Of a DNA stretch of 64,000 bases, positions 1 through 12,448 are shown one piece after another (positions within the stretch are counted from its first letter, which is position 1; the number at the start of each line of letters is the position of its first letter). A model generated the notes under the pieces. That model was not told the DNA's origin, searched no databases, and saw only the letters and a list, made by a program, of their open reading frames with translations. The translations under genes were made by a program, and so were the position numbers. The DNA is from PALSA-612 sp963846915 (GTDB taxonomy: Bacteria > Actinomycetota > Thermoleophilia > Gaiellales > Gaiellaceae), in the NCBI GenBank assembly GCA_963846915.1, contig CAWJXV010000006.1, positions 124,001-188,000 of the forward strand. Direction: 5' to 3'.

Positions 1-94
1 CGGATCGACAGCGAGGTCGTCTCTGAGCTCGACGTGCCGCGCGAAACGGCTCAACGGAGCCGTTCTGCAGGCCGGCAAGCGCAGGTTCGTCCGG

Positions 95-125
95 TTGACA
101 TAGCTACCGCAGGCTCTGCTACCAT
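95..125 (+). promoter_or_regulatory. Probable rRNA operon promoter
   Basis: A perfect TTGACA (95-100) is followed 19 nt later by TACCAT (120-125), which fits the TAnnnT -10 pattern seen throughout this window. Transcription would start near 132, about 335 nt upstream of mature 16S. It is the only good -35/-10 pair seen before the 16S gene. The 19-nt spacer is slightly long, so the assignment is inference. Confidence 0.55.
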
Positions 126-224
126 TCCCGAGCCGCCTCGACGAGGCTGCGCAAGAAAGCCAACCGAGACTGGAGTCCATCGAACCCGAATCGGATACGT
201 CCGTGAGAAGGTGGGAACCGATGG

Positions 225-251
225 GCCTCTGGTGTCGCCGGAGGCTTTTTT
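225..251 (+). terminator. Terminator-like hairpin inside the rRNA leader
   Basis: GCCTCTGG (225-232) pairs with CCGGAGGC (238-245) with one G-T wobble across a 5-nt loop, followed directly by six T residues (246-251). This is a textbook intrinsic terminator shape. It lies between the likely rRNA promoter and the boxA-like/processing-stem sequence at 272, so rRNA transcription would have to read through it. It could be an attenuator, or the end of a short separate transcript. Confidence 0.6.
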
Positions 252-271
252 ATGCGGCCGAGGCAAGCGGT

Positions 272-308
272 GCGGTCTTTGAAAACTCAACAGCGTGATA
301 CGTCGAGA
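272..308 (+). other. 5' arm of 16S precursor processing stem, with boxA-like sequence
   Basis: Bases 272-297 are complementary, with a single mismatch, to 2120-2145 in the 16S-23S spacer, and 301-308 pairs with 2111-2118 after a small bulge. The two arms bracket 16S and would form the long duplex that RNase III-type enzymes cut. The segment GGTCTTTGAAAACTC also resembles boxA antitermination elements of rRNA operons, and a related CTTGAAAACTC occurs near 2178-2188 before 23S. Confidence 0.7.
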
Positions 309-466
309 CTCCGCTCGGCCTGCTTCGGCTCGCCGGACGGAGACTTAATATCCCGTCACGTCCTGGTTCGATCTGGACGTGACCTTTGAGCACAAGCTCG
401 AAGAGAAGATTGCCCCGCTCTGCTTGCCGGCTCGTCCGGCGAGCGGACGATATGGGCAAACCAATC

Positions 467-2014
<1,548 letters not shown>

Positions 2015-2225
2015 CTAGGGAATGCCGGAGCTCTTACTCCGGCAGGCGTCGGATCCTTCGATGGCTCTCGAGCCGTCAGGACACCCGACTCGCCTGGAAG
2101 CTACGTCGACCTCGACGTGCACGCTGTTGAGTTTTGAAAGACCGCCCGTTTTTACGAGCGGTCTTCTGCGGCTTGGCCGCGCGCACCTTGAAAACTCCAT
2201 AGCGGCATTACATGGTGTTCTTTCT
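2015..2225 (+). other. 16S-23S internal transcribed spacer without tRNA
   Basis: This 211-nt spacer contains no tRNA gene. It carries the 3' arm of the 16S processing stem (2111-2145) and a local hairpin, AGACCGC (2139-2145) with GCGGTCT (2158-2164). The hairpin re-uses the last bases of the processing arm, so the two structures are mutually exclusive. A boxA-like CTTGAAAACTC lies at about 2178-2188. Confidence 0.7.
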
Positions 2226-5210
<2,985 letters not shown>

Positions 5211-5290
5211 AGAGCACCTACGATGTCGCTATGGGGTTTTGAGGGTGTGCGCCCTGCTGGTCCGAACCAGCCGCGCCGGCCCTTGACAGT

Positions 5291-5406
<116 letters not shown>

Positions 5407-5412
5407 TTCTTC

Positions 5413-5440
5413 GAAGGCCCCGAAAGGGGCCTTCTCTCTT
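5413..5440. terminator. rRNA operon terminator, probably bidirectional
   Basis: GAAGGCCCC (5413-5421) and GGGGCCTTC (5426-5434) form a perfect 9-bp stem with a GAAA tetraloop, followed by TCTCTTT. It lies 7 nt after 5S and immediately before the end of the convergent protease gene, so it can serve both strands. Confidence 0.85.
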
Positions 5441-5441
5441 T

Positions 5442-6281
5442 CTACGCCGCGCGCAGCTTGTCGCGCCAGTCTGGATCGAGCGCCCGCAGCCGGCTGACCC
5501 GCTCCGCGATCGGCGGGTGCGTGACAAAGAGCGCCGCGACGCCCTCCTCGAGGAACGGGTTGATCGTGTAGAGCGGCTCCGTCGCGGTCGACGCCTGGAA
5601 CTCGAGGAGCTCCGCCGCCTGCTCGAGCCGTATCAGCCCGTCTGCCAGGCCGTGCGGAGATTCGCACAGCTCCGCCGCGAGCCTGTCGGCCTCGAACTCG
5701 CGCTTCGGCGACAGCAACAGATGCACGATTGCGGAGGCGATCGGCCCGAGGACGAACAGGAGCGACCGCTCGAACCACCCTCCGATGCGGCTCGTCTCCA
5801 CGATCGCGGCCGCCAGCACGACCGCGATCGTCTGGATGACGACGTCGCGCCTCGCGATGTGCGCGAGCTCGTGCGCGAGGACGCCTTCGACCTCCGCCGG
5901 CGACGGCAGCCGCGCGAGCGCCTCCGTCACGACGAGTGCGGACGAGACCGCTCCGCGGCCGGCGACGAGCGCCAGCGGCGGCCCTTTCTCGATCACGTGG
6001 ACGCGCGGCTTCGCGACGCCGGCGCGTACCGCCAGGCGCTCGACCGCCGCGTGCAGATCGGGGGCGTCGCGCGCAGTGAGCTCACGCGCGCGCAGCATCC
6101 CGAGCACGACCCGCTCCAGCGAGACGTATGCGGCGATTCCGACCAGTACGCCGCAGAACACGAAGTACGACGCGACCTTCAAGCCGCCGATCCCGTAGCC
6201 GATCAGCCCGAGGATCGCGCACAGCGCCACGAGCACGAGCCACGCCTTGAGCACGTTGCGCACAGGCGCGAGCGTGCTCAC
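5442..6281 (-). CDS. M48-family membrane zinc protease (HtpX-like)
   Basis: 279-aa membrane metalloprotease of the HtpX/M48 group, which degrades misfolded membrane proteins. Two hydrophobic segments lie at about residues 12-35 and 38-57. The zinc motif HELAH is at 137-141 and the third-ligand region REFEAD is at about 194-199. Further hydrophobic stretches flank the active site. The gene starts with GTG 3 nt after the stop of the upstream small gene and is the last member of a three-gene operon (phosphatase, Sm-like protein, protease). The rRNA terminator hairpin lies directly downstream. It is clear as M48; calling it HtpX rather than another M48B member is inference. Confidence 0.85.
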   Translation of the reverse strand: MSTLAPVRNVLKAWLVLVALCAILGLIGYGIGGLKVASYFVFCGVLVGIAAYVSLERVVLGMLRARELTARDAPDLHAAVERLAVRAGVAKPRVHVIEKGPPLALVAGRGAVSSALVVTEALARLPSPAEVEGVLAHELAHIARRDVVIQTIAVVLAAAIVETSRIGGWFERSLLFVLGPIASAIVHLLLSPKREFEADRLAAELCESPHGLADGLIRLEQAAELLEFQASTATEPLYTINPFLEEGVAALFVTHPPIAERVSRLRALDPDWRDKLRAA

Positions 6282-6284
6282 GCG

Positions 6285-6530
6285 TCAGCTTTCGTCGGTC
6301 TCGTCTTCGGCGAGGCCGCGCGGCGGCCAGTCCGGCTCCGGTGCGTCACACCGGCTCGAGCAGTGCAGTGAGGCGACATTCTGAAGCGGGATCAGGATGT
6401 GGCCGTTCAGCTCGACGTGGGCGACCTCGTCGATCGAGCAGTACGCGGTGAGCACGCCTTCCTGGTAATCGCCGCCGAAGAGGGCGACCTCGACCTGCTC
6501 GCCCTTGTACTTGCTCGTGTAGTCGTCCAC
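6285..6530 (-). CDS. Small hypothetical protein, possible Sm-like fold
   Basis: 81-aa protein of unknown function. Residues about 10-55 form alternating hydrophobic strands with a GGDYQEG turn and an ending LIPLQNVASLH. This resembles the Sm1/Sm2 pattern of Hfq/LSm proteins by eye only. The acidic tail (residues 60-81) looks disordered. It sits 4 nt after the phosphatase stop and 3 nt before the protease start, so it is almost certainly co-transcribed with both. The fold suggestion is weak inference; the gene itself is well supported by its operon position. Confidence 0.65.
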   Translation of the reverse strand: MDDYTSKYKGEQVEVALFGGDYQEGVLTAYCSIDEVAHVELNGHILIPLQNVASLHCSSRCDAPEPDWPPRGLAEDETDES

Positions 6531-6534
6531 GAGG

Positions 6535-7053
6535 TCAGTCTATCGCCCTGAATTTGCCGTCCTCGACGGCCACCGCCCAGAGGCCGCAGTTGGCCACGAC
6601 CGGGGCTGCCTCCCCGACGGCAGCCTCCTGGACCCGCCTGAGCGTGCCTCCGTGCGCGACGACGAGGACGCGCGCGCCTGGATGCTCGGTGGCGATCGCG
6701 AGCAGCGCGTCGACCGCCCGCGCGCGATGGTGATCGTAGGACTCGCCGTCCCATGGGGCGCCGTCGAGCTCGGCACGTGTGCGTCCCTGCCAGGAGCCGA
6801 CGTCGATCTCGCGGAGCCGCTGGTCGGCGACGACGTCGAGCCCGAGGGTGGCCGCGACGATCTCCGCAGTCTCGGCGGCGCGGCGCAGGTCGCTCGTGTA
6901 AACGGCCACGATCCCTTCCCCGCGCAGCGCGTCCGCGAGACGCCTCGCCTGGGCCCGGCCCGTGTCGTTGAGCAGCTCGTCGGCGTGTCCCTGGAAGCGG
7001 AGGTCGCGGTTCCAGTCGGTCTCGCCGTGGCGGGCGAGGAGGATCGTCGTCAC
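6535..7053 (-). CDS. Histidine phosphatase (phosphoglycerate mutase-like)
   Basis: 172-aa cytoplasmic enzyme of the histidine phosphatase superfamily. The catalytic RHG motif (LLARHGETDWN) is at the N terminus, and the second histidine is in VVAHGGTLRR near residue 127. The length fits the short GpmB/CobC-like branch rather than glycolytic dPGM, and glycolytic PGM activity is supplied in this window by gpmI. The GTG start at 7053 places the catalytic histidine near residue 9; a longer in-frame extension would run into the divergent SDR gene. First gene of the operon leading to the M48 protease. The substrate is not predictable. Confidence 0.85.
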   Translation of the reverse strand: MTTILLARHGETDWNRDLRFQGHADELLNDTGRAQARRLADALRGEGIVAVYTSDLRRAAETAEIVAATLGLDVVADQRLREIDVGSWQGRTRAELDGAPWDGESYDHHRARAVDALLAIATEHPGARVLVVAHGGTLRRVQEAAVGEAAPVVANCGLWAVAVEDGKFRAID

Positions 7054-7074
7054 GCGCTGTACGCTAGCGCCCGC

Positions 7075-7827
7075 ATGGATCTCGGCCTGCGCGACCGCCT
7101 CTGCCTCGTGACCGGTTCGACCGGTGGGATCGGCCGCGAGACGGCGCGCCTCCTGACCGCAGAGGGTGCGCGCGTCGCGACCTGTGCGCGCAGCGCGGCG
7201 CCCGGCGTCGGCGAGGCTGTGCACGTGCGCGCCGACCTCTCCCGGCCCGGCGAGCCGGAGCGCGCGGTGGCCGAGGCTGCCGAGGCACTCGGCGGGCTGC
7301 ACGTGCTGGTGAACAACGTCGGCATTGCCCGCCAGGCCAAGTTCGAAGAGGTGTCGGACGACGAGTGGGATGCGTACTGGCAGCTGAACGTGATGAGCTA
7401 CGTGCGCGCGTCGCGGGCAGCGCTCCCGTATCTGCGCGGGTCCGGCGGCGCGATCGTGAACGTCTCGTCGACGGCGGGCAAGCGGCCGTCAACCGGTATG
7501 CCGCACTACTCGGTGACGAAGGCGGCCGTGCTGTCGCTCTCGCGGCTCCTGGCCGATCTGTACGCCAAGGACGGGATCCGCTGCAACGCCGTGACGCCCG
7601 GCCCGACCGCGACCGAGGCCTGGCTCGGCGAGGGCGGGCTCGCCGACCAGCAGGGCGGCGACCGGAACGCGGTGCTGGAGAAGGTCGGCGCCGGACGGCC
7701 GCTCGGTCGGCTCGCGACGCCCGAGGAGATCGCAGCCGTCGTCGTCTTCCTCTGCTCCGACCGCGCGAGCTACGTGACCGGCGCCGCGTGGAGCGCGGAC
7801 GGCGGCACGGTGCCGATCATCATCTGA
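7075..7827 (+). CDS. SDR family oxidoreductase
   Basis: 250-aa short-chain dehydrogenase/reductase. The NAD(P)-binding TGSTGGIG motif is at about residues 13-20, NNVG follows near 81, and the catalytic set is Ser (VNVSS) plus YSVTK. The C-terminal GAAWSADGG block is typical of classical FabG-like SDRs. The ATG at 7075 lies 9 nt after a TACGCT box (7060-7065), consistent with a leaderless mRNA. The gene is divergent from the phosphatase with only 21 nt between start codons. Substrate unknown. Confidence 0.9.
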   Translation: MDLGLRDRLCLVTGSTGGIGRETARLLTAEGARVATCARSAAPGVGEAVHVRADLSRPGEPERAVAEAAEALGGLHVLVNNVGIARQAKFEEVSDDEWDAYWQLNVMSYVRASRAALPYLRGSGGAIVNVSSTAGKRPSTGMPHYSVTKAAVLSLSRLLADLYAKDGIRCNAVTPGPTATEAWLGEGGLADQQGGDRNAVLEKVGAGRPLGRLATPEEIAAVVVFLCSDRASYVTGAAWSADGGTVPIII

Positions 7828-7853
7828 GGACGCCGCTCTGCCACACTGTCCGC

Positions 7854-8756
7854 CTGGCCCGGCTCCTGGTCCTCGCCGCGATCCTCGTCGCCACCGCCGT
7901 CGGAGGCACCGCCGACGCGTCCCGCTCGGTGGATCTCCGAGCCTACGACGCTGTCGGCACCTGGCTCGACATCTATGACCACGCCCAGTGGCGGCAGCCC
8001 GAGCACACCGTGACGTCCATGGCAGCGCACGGCGTCGACACGCTCTTTCTCGAGACCGGCAACTCCGGGCAGGCGAGCGACGTCGTCCGGCCCGCACAGC
8101 TCGGGCGGCTGGTCGACGCCGCGCACGACGCCGGCCTGCGCGTCGTCGCCTGGTACCTGCCGACGCTCCTCTATCCGGCACGCGATCTGCGGCGCGTCCT
8201 CGCAGCCGTTCGCTTCACGACCCCGATGGGAGGGCGCTTCGACTCGTTCGCGCTCGACATCGAAGCGAGTGACGTGCGCACCGTCTCCCTCCGGAACGAC
8301 CGACTCGTCGCACTGTCCGCGGCGCTCCGGGCCGCGGTCGGCCCCGGGTACCCGCTCGGCGCGATCGTGCCCTCGGCGGTCGGCATGGAGCACCACCCGA
8401 AGTACTGGCCCGCGTTCCCGTACGCGGCGCTCGGCCACTCCGTCGACGTCTTCCTGCCGATGGCGTACTTCACGTACCGGGTCAAGGGCCGCGGCGCCAG
8501 CGCGCGGTACGTGCAGCGAAGCGTGGCGCTCTTGCGCGCCGGTGCCGGCGCGGGTGTCCCGGTGCACGTGATCGGCGGCGTCGCGGGCTCGGCGTCGATC
8601 GCGGACGTGCGGGGGTTCATGGACGCGGTCGCCCGCTGCTCGCCCGTCGGGTACAGCCTCTACGACTTCCCGATCACCTCCGCCGCCGCCTGGGCGGCAC
8701 TCGGCGCCGGGCCAGGGACGGCGTCCGGCGCGTGCTCCGCGCCTCCGATTCCCTGA
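7854..8756 (+). CDS. Secreted TIM-barrel protein, glycoside hydrolase-like
   Basis: About 300-aa exported protein. The N terminus (ARLLVLAAILVATAVGG) is a signal peptide ending near TADA. The body has the alternating pattern of a TIM barrel, including GVDTLFLETGN, GLRVVAWYLPT, FDSFALDIEAS and VDVFLPMAYFTY, as in glycosidase-like families of unknown substrate. No ATG, GTG or TTG lies in frame near the signal peptide. The best candidate is CTG at 7854, 6 nt after CACACT, a near match to the local -10 pattern; CTG 7824, overlapping the SDR stop, is the alternative. The reading frame is secure, the start is not. Confidence 0.7.
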   Translation: MARLLVLAAILVATAVGGTADASRSVDLRAYDAVGTWLDIYDHAQWRQPEHTVTSMAAHGVDTLFLETGNSGQASDVVRPAQLGRLVDAAHDAGLRVVAWYLPTLLYPARDLRRVLAAVRFTTPMGGRFDSFALDIEASDVRTVSLRNDRLVALSAALRAAVGPGYPLGAIVPSAVGMEHHPKYWPAFPYAALGHSVDVFLPMAYFTYRVKGRGASARYVQRSVALLRAGAGAGVPVHVIGGVAGSASIADVRGFMDAVARCSPVGYSLYDFPITSAAAWAALGAGPGTASGACSAPPIP

Positions 8757-8770
8757 GTACGCTGGACGTC

Positions 8771-9727
8771 ATGCCCGAGATCGCCGGGAACATTGCCGAC
8801 GCGTTCGCCGAGCGAACGCGCTGGCTCGAGGAGCGCGCCCTCTCACCGCTTGCTGTCCGGTCGTACGAGACGCGCGGCCGCAGCCGGCCGGAGGAGGAAT
8901 GCGCCGTCCGGACGCCCTTCCAGCGCGACCGCGACCGGATCGTCCACTCGAAGGCGTTCAGGCGCCTCAAGGGCAAGACGCAGGTGTTCATCGACCCCGT
9001 GGGCGACCACTACCGCACGCGCATGACGCACACGCTCGAGACCGCCGCGATCTCGCGCGTCGTCGCGCGCGCGCTGAGGCTGAACGAGGACCTCGTGGAG
9101 GCGATCGGGCTCGGGCACGACATGGGCCACACGCCGTTCGGGCACGCGGGCGAGGACGCGCTCGACGAGGTGTTGCGCGAGCGCTTCGGCCACCCGTTCC
9201 GCCACAACGAGCAGTCGTTCGCGATCGCCGAGCGTCTGAACCTGACGCAGGAGGTCTGCGACGGCATCCTCACGCACACCGGCGATCGCGAGCCCGCCAC
9301 ACTGGAGGGGAAGATCGTCCGCATCGTCGATCGCGTGGCCTACATCAACCACGACATCGACGACGCGATCCGGTTCGGGATCCTGAGCGAAGCCGACCTT
9401 CCGCGCGAGGAGATCGAGCTGCTCGGTCCCACCGGCTCGAAGCGCATCGACCGCCTCGTCCACGACCTCGTCGAGACATCGGAGGAGGCGGGCGACATCC
9501 GCCAGTCGGCCGACGTCGCCGAAGCCATGCTCTCGCTCCGCGCGTTCATGTTCGATCGCGTCTACCTCGGCCCGCAGGTCGAGCCGGAGCACCGCCGGGC
9601 GCGCGAGGTGATCCGCAGGATCTTCGACCACGTGATCGCGCGCGGAGACCCCGTGGACGACGCCGTCGACTACGTTGCCGGGATGACCGACCGCTTCGCG
9701 CTCACCTACGTCGAGACGCTCGGGTAG
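8771..9727 (+). CDS. dgt: dGTPase-like HD-domain triphosphohydrolase
   Basis: 318-aa protein of the deoxyguanosinetriphosphate triphosphohydrolase-like family, which splits dNTPs to deoxynucleoside and tripolyphosphate. The HD-domain metal ligands are visible: RTRMTHTLE, then GLGHDMGHTPFGHAGE (the HD pair), then a later aspartate in IVDRVAYINHD. The start at ATG 8771 follows a TACGCT box by 7 nt; a longer in-frame ATG at 8732 overlaps the previous gene and is less likely. Its stop overlaps the dnaG start by one base (TAGTG), so the two are translationally coupled. dgt next to dnaG is a familiar actinobacterial arrangement. Confidence 0.9.
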   Translation: MPEIAGNIADAFAERTRWLEERALSPLAVRSYETRGRSRPEEECAVRTPFQRDRDRIVHSKAFRRLKGKTQVFIDPVGDHYRTRMTHTLETAAISRVVARALRLNEDLVEAIGLGHDMGHTPFGHAGEDALDEVLRERFGHPFRHNEQSFAIAERLNLTQEVCDGILTHTGDREPATLEGKIVRIVDRVAYINHDIDDAIRFGILSEADLPREEIELLGPTGSKRIDRLVHDLVETSEEAGDIRQSADVAEAMLSLRAFMFDRVYLGPQVEPEHRRAREVIRRIFDHVIARGDPVDDAVDYVAGMTDRFALTYVETLG

Positions 9728-11376
9728 TGGCGCGGATCAAGCCCGAGTCGGTCGAGGCCGTAAAGGCCGCGGGCGACATGCTCGACGTCGTCGGCGCACG
9801 CACTCAGCTCCGCAAGGCCGGCGCCCGCTACACGGGCCGCTGCCCCTTTCATGAGGAACGGACGCCGAGCTTCTCGGTCAACGCCGTCGACAAGCTCTAC
9901 TACTGCTTCGGCTGCGGCGCCGGCGGCGACCTGATCTCGTTCGTCAAGGAGACGGAGAACCTCGACTTCTCCGGCGCCGTCGAATGGCTGGCCGACCGCT
10001 TCCGGGTCGAGCTCGAGTACGAGGAGACGTCGCCGCGCGTGGAGGCCGAGAGGCGGCGGCGCGACCGGCTCGGCGAGCTGCTCGCGGCGGCAACGGCGTT
10101 TTACGAGCGCTGCCTGTGGGATTCGGCCGGCGCCGAGGACGCGCGGGCGTACCTCGCCGGGCGAGGGCTCGGCGAGGAGACCTGCCGCGCGTTCCGGCTC
10201 GGCTTCGCGCCGGGCGCGCAGACACTGGCGCAGAAGGCCCATGAGCGCGAGTTCACCGGCGAGGAGCTGCTCGCCGCCGGGCTCGTCAACCGCCGCGGCA
10301 ACGATTACTTCTCGCAGCGCATCGTCTTCCCGCTCGCCGACGCCCGCGGGCGCGTGCTCGGCTTCCAGGCGCGCAGGCTGCGCGAGGACGATCCGCTGCA
10401 GGCCAAGTACGTGAACTCGCCCGAGAGCGACAGCTTCCAGAAGGGCGCCATCCTCTACGGGCTCGACCTCGCCCGCGGGGCGATCGCGAAGCAGGACCGC
10501 GCCGTCGTCGTCGAGGGGAACACGGACGTGATCGCCCTCCGCCAGGAAGGGATGGAGCCGGTCGTGGCGTCGATGGGCACCGCGCTCACCGACCGGCATC
10601 TGCGCCAGCTCTCGCGGCTGACGCGCAACGTCTGGCTCTGCTTCGACGGCGACGCGGCGGGCGAGGCTGCGACCCTCCGCGGCATGGAGCTGGCGGCGGA
10701 GCAGGGGTTCGTGATCAAGGTGATCACGCTGCCGTCGGATGCCGACCCCGCCGACCTGGCGGCCGGCTTCGAGCAGCGTCTCGCCTCTGCGGAGCCCTAT
10801 CTCGTCTACCGAGTGCGGATCGAGATCGACCGCGCGGCAGACCGGCAGGAGGCGTTCGTTCGGGTGCGGGAGCTTCTCGGCAAGGCCGAGGATTCGCCCG
10901 ACCACCAGGACGCGGTCCGCCTCGCTGCCGACCGGCTCGACCTGCCGGCCGACCTCCAGGCCGGGCTCGCCTCCCGCACGCGGGCGGCGACCGGCACGAT
11001 CTCGCCCAAGGTCCTCGAAGCGGGTGACCGCCTCGAGCGGGACACGCTCGCAGGCTGTGTCGCGCACCCGCAGCTCGTGACGTCGCTCGCGGAGCTCGAG
11101 GCCGAGGCGTTCGACTCCGAGCGCCACCGTGCGCTGCGCTCCCACCTCGTGCAGGGCGGCGAGCCGCCGGAGGAGCTCCTGCCGCTAATCGCGGAGCTCG
11201 ACGCGCGCGCGGTCGCGGAGAAGATCGACGAGCGCACGGCCAAGGAGCTCCTGCTCCGGCTGACCGAGCGGGACCTGCGCCGCGAGCTCGCGCGCACGAA
11301 CGGCGACCTCTCGCGGACGCTCGAGCTCCAGGAGAAGCTCGAGCGCGTCCGCAGGGCGCTCGAAGCCCTGTCGTAG
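9727..11376 (+). CDS. dnaG: DNA primase
   Basis: 549-aa DnaG primase that synthesises RNA primers at the replication fork. The N-terminal CHC2 zinc finger uses Cys39, His42, Cys60 and Cys63. The TOPRIM domain follows, with VVVEGNTDVIAL carrying the catalytic Glu and CFDGDAAG carrying the metal-binding Asp. The C-terminal part, from about residue 420, is helical and would bind DnaB. It is somewhat shorter than E. coli DnaG, mostly in the C-terminal domain. The GTG start overlaps the dgt stop. No ribosome binding site is needed if translation is coupled. Confidence 0.95.
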   Translation: MARIKPESVEAVKAAGDMLDVVGARTQLRKAGARYTGRCPFHEERTPSFSVNAVDKLYYCFGCGAGGDLISFVKETENLDFSGAVEWLADRFRVELEYEETSPRVEAERRRRDRLGELLAAATAFYERCLWDSAGAEDARAYLAGRGLGEETCRAFRLGFAPGAQTLAQKAHEREFTGEELLAAGLVNRRGNDYFSQRIVFPLADARGRVLGFQARRLREDDPLQAKYVNSPESDSFQKGAILYGLDLARGAIAKQDRAVVVEGNTDVIALRQEGMEPVVASMGTALTDRHLRQLSRLTRNVWLCFDGDAAGEAATLRGMELAAEQGFVIKVITLPSDADPADLAAGFEQRLASAEPYLVYRVRIEIDRAADRQEAFVRVRELLGKAEDSPDHQDAVRLAADRLDLPADLQAGLASRTRAATGTISPKVLEAGDRLERDTLAGCVAHPQLVTSLAELEAEAFDSERHRALRSHLVQGGEPPEELLPLIAELDARAVAEKIDERTAKELLLRLTERDLRRELARTNGDLSRTLELQEKLERVRRALEALS

Positions 11377-11384
11377 GCTACGCT

Positions 11385-11474
11385 TGCGGCGCGGGAGCCC
11401 CTGGCGGGGGCTGAGAGGCGGCCACGAGGCGCGCGACCGCAGAACCTGATCTGGGTCATGCCAGCGAAGGGAGA
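11385..11474 (+). promoter_or_regulatory. TPP riboswitch (THI element)
   Basis: The two diagnostic conserved blocks of the thiamine pyrophosphate aptamer are present: GGGGGCTGAGAGG near 11405-11417 and ACCTGATCTGGGTCATGCC near 11443-11461, followed by AGCGAAGGGA. The AAGGGAGAG ribosome binding site of thiG (about 11467-11475) overlaps the 3' end of the aptamer. Control is therefore most likely at translation initiation: ligand binding hides the site. A TACGCT box at 11379-11384 could be its -10 element. Confidence 0.93.
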
Positions 11475-11480
11475 GCAGTT

Positions 11481-12251
11481 GTGAGCGATCCACTCGTCAT
11501 CGCCGGCCGAGAGCTCCGCTCGCGGCTGATCACGGGCACGGGCAAGTACCCGTCGCTCGAGGTCATGCGCGACGCCGTCGTCGCCTCCGGCTGCGAGCTC
11601 GTGACCGTCGCTGTCCGGCGGATCGACCTGGACGAGGTCGGGGAAGCGATCACGGACTGGCTCCCTGAGGGCGTGGGACTGCTCCCGAACACGGCCGGCT
11701 GCCGGACGGCGGAGGAGGCGGTGCGCGTCGCGCGGCTCGCGCGCGCCGGCGGTCTGCCCGACTGGATCAAGCTCGAGGTCATCCCCGACCCGCGGTACCT
11801 GCTGCCGGACGGCGAGGAGACCCTGCGTGCAGCGGCACAGCTCGTCGACGAGGGATTCACGGTGCTGCCGTACGTCATGCCCGACCCCGTGCTGCAGCGC
11901 AAGCTCGAGGCGGCGGGTTGTGCGACCGTGATGCCGCTGGCTGCGCCGATCGGGTCCGGCCGCGGCCTCAAGCTGCGCCATACGATCGAGATCATGATCG
12001 AGCAGGCCGAGGTCCCCGTCATCGTCGACGCCGGCCTCGCCGCGCCGTCGCAGGCGGCCGAGTGCATGGAGCTCGGCGCCGACGGGGTGCTCGTCAACAC
12101 CGCGATCGGGCTCGCGGGCGACCCGGTCGCGATGGCGCGCGCGTTTGCCCTCGGCGTCGAGGCCGGGCGGGCGGCGCACCACGCCGGGCTGATCGACGAG
12201 TCGCGGGAGGCGCGGCCGTCCAGCCCGATCACGGGCCTCGTCACGTCGTGA
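11481..12251 (+). CDS. thiG: Thiazole synthase
   Basis: 256-aa ThiG, which makes thiazole phosphate carboxylate from deoxyxylulose phosphate, dehydroglycine and ThiS-thiocarboxylate. The Schiff-base lysine is Lys97 in DWIKLEVI, and the phosphate-binding elements APIGSGRG and ADGVLVNTAIG are intact. The GTG start lies 6-13 nt after a strong AAGGGAGAG site inside the TPP riboswitch. The stop overlaps the thiS start (GTGA). Order thiG-thiS-thiE; no thiF, thiO, thiC or thiD gene is in this window. Confidence 0.95.
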   Translation: MSDPLVIAGRELRSRLITGTGKYPSLEVMRDAVVASGCELVTVAVRRIDLDEVGEAITDWLPEGVGLLPNTAGCRTAEEAVRVARLARAGGLPDWIKLEVIPDPRYLLPDGEETLRAAAQLVDEGFTVLPYVMPDPVLQRKLEAAGCATVMPLAAPIGSGRGLKLRHTIEIMIEQAEVPVIVDAGLAAPSQAAECMELGADGVLVNTAIGLAGDPVAMARAFALGVEAGRAAHHAGLIDESREARPSSPITGLVTS

Positions 12252-12448
12252 GGATCCTCTGCAACGGCAAGGAGCTCGAGGTCGAGCCGGCCGCGACGGT
12301 GTCGCGCCTGCTCGGCGAGCTCGGCGTCGAGGGACCCTACGCGCTCGTCGAGCGGAACGGCGAGCCGGTCGAGCGGGAGCGCTACGACCGCGTCTCGCTC
12401 GAGGAGGGAGACCGGATCGTTGTCGCACGACCCGTCGCCGGCGGCTGA
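12248..12448 (+). CDS. thiS: Sulfur carrier protein ThiS
   Basis: 66-aa ubiquitin-like sulfur carrier. It starts with GTG overlapping the thiG stop and ends in the required Gly-Gly (PVAGG), the site of adenylation and thiocarboxylation. The beta-grasp pattern (RILCNGKELEV, then SLEEGDRIVVARPV) is clear. It lies after thiG rather than before it and is translationally coupled to thiG. Confidence 0.93.
   Translation: MRILCNGKELEVEPAATVSRLLGELGVEGPYALVERNGEPVERERYDRVSLEEGDRIVVARPVAGG

Noticed and set aside
8732..8771. Upstream ATG 8732 for dgt
   Set aside because: It overlaps the previous gene by 25 nt, while ATG 8771 has a TACGCT box at leaderless spacing and the expected N terminus.
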